From contig JAQTTS010000067.1 in NCBI GenBank assembly GCA_028710655.1, positions 2,042 through 9,148 on the forward strand: a stretch of DNA of 7,107 nucleotides, in the 5' to 3' direction. Under the pieces are notes generated by a model. That model was given only the letters and a program-made list of their open reading frames with translations. It ran no database searches and was not told the origin of the DNA. Both the position numbers and the translations under genes were made by a program. This DNA is from Dehalococcoidales bacterium (GTDB taxonomy: Bacteria > Chloroflexota > Dehalococcoidia > Dehalococcoidales > UBA5760). This document shows positions 1 to 4,610 of this stretch, piece by piece (positions within the stretch are counted from its first letter, which is position 1; each line of letters opens with the position of its first letter).

Positions 1-517
1 CATCTTCCAGTTCGCCTACCGCCGTTCCAACCGCCTCATATACCTCATCGGTATCTTCGCCACCGGCGGCAAGGTATGCCGCCTGGGCAGCCTCAACCGC
101 ATCCAGTGCGGCCTCAGCATCGGCAACCGCGGCTCCTAAAACATTATCTATTGTAAATACACCTGAAACACCCGAAACGTCAGGATCTGATGTGGCTCTA
201 ACCTTAATCCTGTAATTAGTCCCATCAGGTACTGACGTGGTATCCCAAGAATAGCTACCATCATTCGCCGTGGCGATAACTATAGTAGTAGAGCTAGCGA
301 AATTGTTTGTGGAATAATAAATATTTACCGTGTCTGCATCGCCAACACTGGTCCAGGTAATGTCTTGCTCCCCGTACCAAGTCTCACCTGCGGTAGGGGC
401 AGTAACTGTGATCGACGAAATTGCTGCACTAGCAGGCACCGCCGTCACCAAGCTGAGACTTAGCACAAATACTAGTGCAATAGTCACACGAAGTATTGAA
501 CTAAATTTACCTTTCAT
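1..517 (-). CDS. Secreted/surface protein with Kre9/KNH-like beta domain, 3' end outside window
   Basis: An open minus-strand frame runs from ATG at 517 to the window edge with no stop, giving 172 visible residues. Residues 1-31 form a clear Sec signal peptide: a short basic start (MKGKFSSILR), a hydrophobic core (IALVFVLSLSLV) and a signal-peptidase site near PASA/A. Residues about 35-123 resemble the Kre9/KNH (Ser/Thr-rich, PF10342) beta-sandwich domain: ITVTAPTAGETW, DITWTS, VNIYYS, GSYSWDTTSVPDGTNYRIKV and a closing GVFTI strand. From about 127 the protein becomes an Ala/Glu/Asp-rich helix, likely a coiled coil or spacer. It should act outside the membrane, perhaps in surface attachment, but no enzymatic role is visible. 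The start is set by AGGAGG at 533-528. An ATG at 522 is not usable because it reads Met-Gln-stop. Transcription probably starts at the promoter at 743-771, leaving a leader of about 218 nt. Confidence 0.82.
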   Translation of the reverse strand, partial: MKGKFSSILRVTIALVFVLSLSLVTAVPASAAISSITVTAPTAGETWYGEQDITWTSVGDADTVNIYYSTNNFASSTTIVIATANDGSYSWDTTSVPDGTNYRIKVRATSDPDVSGVSGVFTIDNVLGAAVADAEAALDAVEAAQAAYLAAGGEDTDEVYEAVGTAVGELED

Positions 518-533
518 TGCATATTAACCTCCT
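514..533 (-). promoter_or_regulatory. RBS followed by a two-codon mini-ORF overlapping the start codon
   Basis: On the minus strand AGGAGG (533-528) lies 5 nt before an ATG (522) that reads ATG-CAA-TGA, and 10 nt before the real ATG (517). The TGA of the mini-ORF overlaps the real start as ATGA. The first ATG is at the better distance from the Shine-Dalgarno sequence. Ribosomes may therefore start on the two-codon peptide and reinitiate, or simply use the second ATG. Confidence 0.5.
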
Positions 534-736
534 ACAGATTTTTCCCATTAGTTTGAGCCAGTTCCGCTGTGTTCACATAGTTAGCACCTCCCTGGGGTGC
601 CCTCTACCGAGTTATCCCAAATACCGAAACTTAGATCAATTGATAGCTCCACGATGTGTGAACCCCGTTTTCACTGGAACGCTGGTTATTCAGCTTGCCA
701 TAAAACGCCTTATCAGCCACCCAAAGCAAGCCTACG
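518..736 (-). promoter_or_regulatory. Long structured 5' leader of the secreted-protein gene
   Basis: If transcription starts just below the -10 at 748-743, about 218 nt of untranslated RNA precede the gene. The leader includes the left inverted-repeat copy. It also has a small hairpin at 600-584 (GCACC paired with GGTGC) and another at about 578-565 (arms CTATGT and ACACAG with imperfect pairing). I could not match it to a known riboswitch class. There is no coding frame worth calling here. Confidence 0.4.
691..715 (+). repeat. Left copy of 25-bp inverted repeat, candidate recombination site
   Basis: CAGCTTG, two differing bases, then ATAAAACGCCTTATCA match the reverse complement of 875-899 at 23 of 25 positions. 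Within it ATAA and TTAT form inverted arms around the asymmetric core AACGCC. This is the shape of a tyrosine-recombinase crossover site: arms plus a 6-8 bp directional spacer. Beyond 715 the two copies diverge at once. The site lies between the promoter at 743-771 and the gene that promoter would serve, so it would be transcribed in the leader. Confidence 0.75.
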
Positions 737-742
737 GGTCAA

Positions 743-771
743 AATGTAGCACCTTTGCCAAGTTTTGTCAA
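743..771 (-). promoter_or_regulatory. Strong sigma70-type promoter inside the inverted repeats, facing the secreted-protein gene
   Basis: On the minus strand TTGACA (771-766, perfect -35) is followed by a 17-bp spacer and TACATT (748-743). A TG one base before the -10 makes it an extended -10. Start of transcription is expected near 735. The promoter sits wholly between the two inverted-repeat copies, so recombination between them would turn it to face the toxin-antitoxin operon. Confidence 0.72.
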
Positions 772-874
772 GTAGTATTGGACGTTTTTGCAGATATTAT
801 TGATTTTAAGCAGCTAATTTTTTGCTCCGCCTGTCCACCAAAGCCGTCATAATAGCCCCCTATCCTCAGACTTG

Positions 875-899
875 TGATAAGGCGTTTTATCACAAGCTG
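875..899 (-). repeat. Right copy of 25-bp inverted repeat, inside a perfect palindrome
   Basis: This is the inverted partner of 691-715 (23/25 identical). The copy is embedded in a perfect palindrome at 871-896, with arms CTTGTGATAA and TTATCACAAG around GGCGTT. The core is the reverse complement of the left copy's AACGCC, so the two sites are in inverted orientation and would support inversion of the roughly 177 bp between their centres. The palindrome could also act as an operator or hairpin upstream of the antitoxin gene. Confidence 0.75.
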
Positions 900-931
900 C
901 CCGGAACATCCCTACTTCTTTCAAAGCAATT

Positions 932-960
932 TTGATTTTCTCCCTCTTTTCTGCTATCCT
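932..960 (+). promoter_or_regulatory. Probable extended -10 promoter of the toxin-antitoxin operon
   Basis: TTGATT (932-937), a 17-bp spacer and TATCCT (955-960), with TG at 952-953 giving an extended -10. Transcription would begin near 967, leaving a leader of only about 13 nt before the ATG at 980. Both hexamers match consensus at 4 of 6 positions, so this is a moderate promoter. It lies outside the invertible segment and would be present in either orientation. Confidence 0.5.
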
Positions 961-979
961 CTTTGTAGAGGTGAGAGCC

Positions 980-1198
980 ATGCCACGAACGATTCAAGCA
1001 GTTTATGAAAACGGAGTCCTTAAGCCCCTCCATAAATTAGACCTTCCTGACCGGGAAACGGTGGAACTTCTTATTCTGGAAGACGACTTGCCCCCTTCCC
1101 TTCTTGCTCAAGTTGCTCACAAGGGGGGCAGTTACAATTTCCTCAGTCGCTCTGGCGAAGACCTTTATACTGCTGAGGACGGGGAAAGGCTCGATTGA
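980..1198 (+). CDS. AF2212-like (DUF104) antitoxin
   Basis: The 72-residue protein opens with the AF2212-like family signature, MPRTIQAVYENGVLKPL, followed by a D/E-rich strand (ETVELLILEDD). That fold is a small beta-rich domain in antitoxins that bind a partner toxin and usually their own promoter. The remainder (residues 36-72) is an acidic tail that probably wraps the toxin. The ATG at 980 is chosen because GAGGTG at 970-975 is correctly placed and family homology begins there. An in-frame TTG at 932 would add 16 residues but overlaps the predicted -35. The gene ends 1 bp before the toxin start, so the two are co-transcribed and probably translationally coupled. Members of this family are best known as partners of PIN-domain (VapC) toxins, so the MazF-type partner here is less usual. 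Confidence 0.82.
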   Translation: MPRTIQAVYENGVLKPLHKLDLPDRETVELLILEDDLPPSLLAQVAHKGGSYNFLSRSGEDLYTAEDGERLD

Positions 1199-1199
1199 C

Positions 1200-1556
1200 A
1201 TGCCCCGGGTTCCTCTTAAGCGAGGCGACATTGTGCTTGTCCCTTTCCCTTTTACCGACCTGACCGCTGAGAAACTGCGACCAGCGGTCATCGTATCTCC
1301 CGACCCGCAAGAACTCGATATTGTCATCGCTTTTATCTCGTCCATCGTGCGCTCCGGAGAGGCGGCTGAAACCGATTTCCTGCTGACATCGGACCATCCC
1401 GACTTCTCCAAGACCGGGCTGAAGAAGCTCTCGGTCTTCAAGCTGAAGAAGCTTCTGACCATCGAGAGAACGAAGCTCGTCCGCCGGCTCGGCCGGGTCA
1501 GTCCGGCTATCCAGGAGGAGCTGGACAGGCGGCTGAGGAATGCCCTCGGGTTGTAG
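1200..1556 (+). CDS. MazF/PemK-family mRNA interferase toxin
   Basis: The 118-residue protein matches the PemK/MazF family in length and layout. KRGDIVLVPFPFTDLT (residues 7-22) is the first beta-strand block. LRPAVIVS (26-33) carries the conserved Arg27, corresponding to the catalytic arginine of MazF ribonucleases. Residues 41-48 form the next strand, and LTIERTKLVRRLGRVS (86-101) is the usual C-terminal block before a final helix. Family members cut single-stranded RNA and stop translation until neutralised by the antitoxin. The ATG at 1200 follows the antitoxin stop by one base and has a purine-rich GGGGAAAGG about 10 bp upstream. A longer frame from 1104 lies inside the antitoxin gene and lacks family homology, so it is discounted. 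All expected blocks are present, so the toxin is likely active. Confidence 0.87.
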   Translation: MPRVPLKRGDIVLVPFPFTDLTAEKLRPAVIVSPDPQELDIVIAFISSIVRSGEAAETDFLLTSDHPDFSKTGLKKLSVFKLKKLLTIERTKLVRRLGRVSPAIQEELDRRLRNALGL

Positions 1557-1626
1557 ACAAAGCCTGCCTTGTCGGAAACCCTGAGTTAAGCCAGCCTTCT
1601 TTACTCGTCCATCACGACGCCAAAGA

Positions 1627-2790
1627 TTAAGCGGTAAGTTTCTGCCACAGGCATTCGCTCAACTCAGCGTCAGTCGTCGCCACAACATGAAGGTACCGTC
1701 GCGTTGTCTCGATTCGTTTATGCCTGAGGAAACTCTGAATCTCCTCCAACCCCCTGCCATTTGCTCGTAGCAGCGTGGCTGCGGTATGCCGTAATGTATG
1801 AGGGCTAACTCTGATACTGTCGCTAAAGGCTTTTCTGGCATAGCCAACCACTATCTGCCTTATCGCCTCTGGGGTAAGTGGCTTTTCCGCCCTTCTCTTT
1901 TTGGTGGCTGCACTCAGGGAAGCAAAGACTGGCGACTCGTCAGTCAGGTGCCGACCGCTGGTGGCAAGGTAGTCCTCAATTGCCTCCCAACACCTGTCTG
2001 GTATTTCCCTCACTACCTCACTGCCTCCCTTGGCAATATACCTGAGGCGGATGTTCTCTCCTGACCGAGCGATATGGCGCATCTTGAGCCCGCATAGCTC
2101 GCTTCGGCGCATGCCGGTGAGGACTATGACAATGAGTATGGCGTAATCACGCTTTCCCGTGACGGTGCTCAGGTCAGGCTGTGCAAGGAAAACCCTCGCC
2201 TGTTCCAGGCTGAGCCAGGTCGCCGCGGTGTAGGCCGATACGTGAGGGCGCTCTACGCTCCTGGCCGGGTTGTTTACCGCCAGTTCCCTCCGCATGCAAA
2301 GTTCGTAGTAACCCGAAAGGCACGCCAGGTGTTGAACGATGGTAGACGGCGACCGCTTCAGCATCTCCAGGTGGCGGCGGTAGCCGATGATATCGCCCTC
2401 TCGTATATCCGCTGGGTGCTTCCCGACGAAGCTCCGGAAATGATTTAGCACCTGACGATATGCCCGCCGGGTGGCCGGGGAGCGCTTGTTTTCCACAAAA
2501 TCATTTGCCGCTACCATCCAGGGGTCTTCCGCCGCCTGAACGTGTGGGCTGCGGTGGTGATCTGGGGGCGGCCCAATCCCATTGAGACATCCACATGGTA
2601 ACTCGTCACCCCTTTCGTATTGCGCCAGCTCGGCTCCGTAGACGAGTCTGAAGGCACGCCGCAAGAGCTCTGCACTGCTGCAGCCCTCCTGGTTAGCCTT
2701 TGCAGTCAGAAATTCATGCCATGTCTGTGGCATGCGCAACCAGAACTGTGCAGTACGTTGTCGCCGGCCAACTATTGTCGTTATGCTCAT
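1627..2790 (-). CDS. Tyrosine recombinase/integrase with N-terminal ribbon-helix-helix-like domain
   Basis: The 387-residue protein is a site-specific recombinase that cuts and rejoins DNA through a phosphotyrosine link. The full catalytic set is visible: Arg228 (TGMRRSEL), Lys254 (AKGGSEV), His331 and Arg334 (PHTLRHTAATLL), His357 (LRHKRIETT) and the nucleophile Tyr366 (RRYLHV). A SAM-like core-binding domain occupies about residues 90-183. Residues 10-55 are unusual: a strand (TAQFWLRMP) and two helices separated by a Gly/Ser turn (EGCSSAELLRRAF) fit a ribbon-helix-helix DNA-binding unit. A Cys-Gly-Cys motif follows at 66-68. The ATG at 2790 is chosen because AGGAGG lies 5 nt upstream. A GTG at 2841 and an ATG at 2808 are in frame but have no such site. 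The gene converges on the toxin gene with a 70-bp gap. It may integrate a mobile element, or act on the nearby inverted repeats. Confidence 0.9.
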   Translation of the reverse strand: MSITTIVGRRQRTAQFWLRMPQTWHEFLTAKANQEGCSSAELLRRAFRLVYGAELAQYERGDELPCGCLNGIGPPPDHHRSPHVQAAEDPWMVAANDFVENKRSPATRRAYRQVLNHFRSFVGKHPADIREGDIIGYRRHLEMLKRSPSTIVQHLACLSGYYELCMRRELAVNNPARSVERPHVSAYTAATWLSLEQARVFLAQPDLSTVTGKRDYAILIVIVLTGMRRSELCGLKMRHIARSGENIRLRYIAKGGSEVVREIPDRCWEAIEDYLATSGRHLTDESPVFASLSAATKKRRAEKPLTPEAIRQIVVGYARKAFSDSIRVSPHTLRHTAATLLRANGRGLEEIQSFLRHKRIETTRRYLHVVATTDAELSECLWQKLTA

Positions 2791-2795
2791 TGACA

Positions 2796-2801
2796 CCTCC
2801 T
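2796..2801 (-). promoter_or_regulatory. Ribosome binding site that fixes the tyrosine recombinase start
   Basis: AGGAGG within AAGGAGGTG on the minus strand lies 5 nt from the ATG at 2790. This strong match makes the ATG at 2808, which lies upstream of it, and the GTG at 2841 unlikely starts. Confidence 0.75.
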
Positions 2802-2941
2802 TTTTCATGCCCAGTTTACGTAAAGCAGGTAGGCCGGGCACGAAAAGGAGATACCGGGCCTTTGGTGGAGAGCTTTTCCGTATCTTCCATTAGGGTTGCA
2901 CGAGGGGTGACCGGGAAGACGGTAAATTTGGGGAAAACCAG

Positions 2942-2966
2942 CTTGGGGGGGGGTATCACCCCCGAG
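2942..2966. repeat. G9 tract with matching C5 tract, hairpin-forming
   Basis: Nine consecutive G (2945-2953), a short spacer and five C (2959-2963) lie inside CTTGGGGG and CCCCCGAG arms. They can pair through 8 bp including one T-G wobble. The G run is also a site prone to length slippage. No T-tract follows on the plus strand, so it is not a classic terminator. Confidence 0.4.
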
Positions 2967-3033
2967 ATGGTGTCGACAACAGGTATTAGCAGGGCGGTGG
3001 AACCACGATATACCGTCATGGGGTCAGGCTCAT

Positions 3034-3070
3034 AGATAGTAAGATAGTATTTGTAGAATAGTTAGAATAG
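3034..3070 (+). repeat. Cluster of four AGATAG/AGAATAG direct repeats
   Basis: AGATAG occurs at 3034-3039 and 3042-3047, and AGAATAG at 3055-3061 and 3064-3070. Together they make an AT-rich, strand-biased run. The sequence on the right becomes GC-rich and hairpin-rich. The cluster could be protein-binding iterons or an element boundary; function is unknown. Confidence 0.45.
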
Positions 3071-3177
3071 GTTGAATTGACTGGCCATGGAGATCTGTCC
3101 CCCGTACTCTCTCATTCGGTGGTCACTCCAGTAATCATAAGGCTGTTACACATCCTGCAGTTACCCCGGCGAAATAC

Positions 3178-3343
3178 CGGCTTCGATAGCCGTAGCCGTC
3201 GGATACCGGTCAGATGTTCGGTCATTTGCACAGAACCACTGCACTGGCCCTTTCCCGGCGCTGTCGCCGGAGACATCGCCATGGTTACCACAGACACGGA
3301 TAGGGTCACCCCATCCCCCCTTATACGCCCAGTAGTGACTGGG
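3178..3343. repeat. Three short perfect hairpins at about 75-bp spacing
   Basis: CGGCT/AGCCG with a 5-nt loop (3178-3192), CCGGCG/CGCCGG with a CTGT loop (3255-3270) and CCCAGT/ACTGGG with an AGTG loop (3328-3343). Stems are 5, 6 and 6 bp with starts 77 and 73 bp apart. They could belong to a structured RNA or to DNA sites for a recombinase or its accessory protein. Confidence 0.4.
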
Positions 3344-3346
3344 GGA

Positions 3347-3389
3347 GTGCAAGCGTGGCGGTGCAAAGGTGAGTGCAAAGATTGTGCAA
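3347..3389 (+). repeat. Four GTGCAA direct repeats upstream of the operon promoter
   Basis: GTGCAA occurs at 3347-3352, 3361-3366, 3373-3378 and 3384-3389, with starts 14, 12 and 11 bp apart, close to one helical turn. Inverted copies (TTGCAC) lie at 3226-3231 and 2896-2901. Placement about 40-80 bp upstream of the -35 suggests an activator or repressor array on one DNA face, or accessory sites for a recombinase. Confidence 0.45.
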
Positions 3390-3425
3390 TGGTTGTTACC
3401 GGGCTAAACGGTCGACAAAGTACTA

Positions 3426-3458
3426 TTGACAAGACGCGGAAAATGGTATAGACTATAC
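3426..3458 (+). promoter_or_regulatory. Promoter of the serine recombinase operon with palindromic operator
   Basis: TTGACA (3426-3431), a 17-bp spacer and TAGACT (3449-3454) form a good sigma70 promoter. A perfect palindrome, GTATAG-A-CTATAC (3446-3458), covers the -10. It is an obvious operator, most simply for the AbrB-fold protein encoded by the first gene, which would then repress its own operon. AGGAGG at 3475-3480 serves the first ATG. Confidence 0.68.
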
Positions 3459-3486
3459 GTAAGGATTATATAAGAGGAGGTGGAGT

Positions 3487-3915
3487 ATGTCTGAAACTCC
3501 AAGGTATACCATAAACAAGAAACTCTTGAGGTCGGGAAACAGTCTGTTCGTCGGCGTGCCCAGTGAGGTAATCGAGCAATGGAACCTCCAAAAGGGAGAC
3601 GAAGTACGTCTCACGGTCAATGGGGGAACAATCCAGATTCAGCCCATCGAGCCCACACGGATCGAGAACATCTCCGAGGAGATGATTGAGACCTACTCGA
3701 CGACGATGAAGGGCATCCAGGCCAGGGTGATCAGAGACGCCGATGCGCCAGCCATTCACATAGAGTTCTCCGGGGAGAATAAGAAGGTGCTCGACCTCTT
3801 CGTCTACAACCTCTGGAGGAACCTGCCGGTGATGCTGAGGCTACTCGGCCTGGGCTCGGTGGAAGAAATGTCCGGCGGTGAAAGCAAGAAGCCGGAAGAG
3901 GAGGAGAGCCAATGA
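3487..3915 (+). CDS. AbrB/MazE/SpoVT-fold DNA-binding protein with C-terminal extension
   Basis: Residues 8-54 form a swapped-hairpin AbrB domain with the usual pattern: LLRSGNSLFVGVPSEVIEQW, then LQKGDEV, then a closing strand IQIQPI. Such domains dimerise and bind palindromic DNA, as antitoxins or transition-state regulators. The remaining 88 residues are unusual for this family. Residues 60-125 have mixed strands and a hydrophobic helix (LDLFVYNLWRNLPVMLRLLG), and the end is Glu-rich. No toxin of known type follows; instead the gene overlaps the next by 4 bp (ATGA), so the two are translationally coupled. The start has AGGAGG six bases upstream. It probably represses the operon by binding the palindrome at 3446-3458, though a role as accessory factor for the recombinase is also possible. 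Confidence 0.8.
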   Translation: MSETPRYTINKKLLRSGNSLFVGVPSEVIEQWNLQKGDEVRLTVNGGTIQIQPIEPTRIENISEEMIETYSTTMKGIQARVIRDADAPAIHIEFSGENKKVLDLFVYNLWRNLPVMLRLLGLGSVEEMSGGESKKPEEEESQ

Positions 3916-4610
3916 AAGAGCAGAAGTTAGGTAGATGGCTCAAGAAAGGTTACCCTCATTTCAAGGAGGAATGCAGGCTTCCGGAGCACGTTTTGCCTGA
4001 GCATTCTTTCAACCGGCTCACCGATGGACTCGGGGATGAAAGTATCATTGAGTTAAGTCAGCCCTTGCGATTAGCCGAGGACATTCAGAATTCGATCGAC
4101 AAAGAACCCGACTCGGAAACCGTACCGTCCGAGGTATGGCAGGCGGCAATTACGCTCTGGCCGGCTTGTTCTGGAGTCAGGCCGGTCATGGAGTCCTGCC
4201 TTGATGCGGTAGGCAGAATCATGAGCCAGTTTCAGAGCGGCAAGCTCAAGATGTCCGTGGAGGTAGTTTGCCGGGGCATGGTAGTGCTCGGCTTCGCCCC
4301 TTTTTTGTACACGGGCAGAGAAATCATGGAAGACATCGCCGTTATCCTGGGAGGCACTGCGGATGACCCTCCCGAGATGATAAAGCGATATGCGGATACC
4401 GTAACCAGTGGCAACGTGGAGACGATGAGCTATATTGACGATTGCATTGCGAAACACAGCCAGTGGGCAGCTTGGGCAGCGTTGCTTTTGCAGCAGGTGA
4501 GGGACTTCCCATACCGGCTCAAGCCGGTGGGAATAACGCCGCCCCTATCAGCCGAAGTTATAGGGGCACTTGCTAGGATGTTGAAGGAGGAACAGAATAG
4601 TGAACCTTGA
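3912..4610 (+). CDS. Uncharacterised protein of the serine recombinase operon
   Basis: I do not recognise this 232-residue protein. It is soluble: no signal peptide and no convincing membrane segment, although residues 120-134 are hydrophobic. It appears largely helical, with a basic start (MKEQKLGRWLKKG) and an acidic stretch around 55-75. A Trp/Ala-rich helix lies at 180-196 (KHSQWAAWAALLLQQV), and a short C-terminal helix follows a Pro-rich turn (VGITPPLSAEVI). Four cysteines (21, 86, 96, 120) and Cys178 show no zinc-binding spacing. The start overlaps the previous stop as ATGA, and the last 11 bp overlap the recombinase start, so all three products should be made together in fixed ratio. 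This coupling suggests it works with the recombinase, for example as a directionality or DNA-bridging factor. That is inference from position only. Confidence 0.7.
   Translation: MKEQKLGRWLKKGYPHFKEECRLPEHVLPEHSFNRLTDGLGDESIIELSQPLRLAEDIQNSIDKEPDSETVPSEVWQAAITLWPACSGVRPVMESCLDAVGRIMSQFQSGKLKMSVEVVCRGMVVLGFAPFLYTGREIMEDIAVILGGTADDPPEMIKRYADTVTSGNVETMSYIDDCIAKHSQWAAWAALLLQQVRDFPYRLKPVGITPPLSAEVIGALARMLKEEQNSEP

Larger units (their letters stand above)
2802..3425. other. Gene-free divergent region between the two recombinase loci
   Basis: About 0.62 kb separates the tyrosine recombinase from the serine recombinase operon promoter. Frames on either strand are short, low in complexity, lack ribosome binding sites and show no domain I recognise. 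The stretch instead holds several short structured motifs, listed separately. Plausible roles are the attachment-site region of one of the recombinases, a regulatory region, or a structured RNA. A decayed gene is also possible. Confidence 0.55.

Noticed and set aside
540..620. c-di-GMP-I riboswitch in the leader
   Set aside because: Some local resemblance (a GC-AAC segment before a hairpin) but the conserved core, GNRA loop and receptor are missing.
517..852. 111-residue plus-strand frame in the divergent intergenic region
   Set aside because: It has no ribosome binding site, shows no domain, and crosses the promoter and the left inverted repeat.
871..896. CRP/FNR-type binding site (TGTGA and TCACA)
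   Set aside because: The half-sites are 12 bp apart rather than 6, so the spacing is wrong for CRP.
691..899. A 209-bp miniature transposable element with terminal inverted repeats
   Set aside because: No target-site duplication is visible outside 691 or 899, and the repeat has an internal core-and-arm structure. It remains a weaker alternative to an invertible segment.
932..979. Upstream TTG start extending the antitoxin by 16 residues
   Set aside because: TTG overlaps the predicted -35, and family homology and a good ribosome site both begin at the ATG at 980.
1104..1199. Extended N-terminus for the toxin
   Set aside because: It lies inside the antitoxin gene and has no family homology; ATG at 1200 gives a normal-length toxin.
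1558..1575. Terminator between the convergent toxin and tyrosine recombinase genes
   Set aside because: GACAA/TTGTC gives only a 5-bp stem and no T-tract follows on either strand.
2841..2841. GTG start giving a 404-residue tyrosine recombinase
   Set aside because: No ribosome site, whereas AGGAGG is ideally placed for the ATG at 2790.
3112..3432. 106-residue minus-strand frame, and overlapping plus-strand frames, in the gene-free region
   Set aside because: They lack ribosome sites and recognisable domains, and overlap the hairpins and GTGCAA repeats.
4071..4457. 128-residue antisense frame
   Set aside because: It is the shadow of the coupled 232-residue gene and has no start signal of its own.
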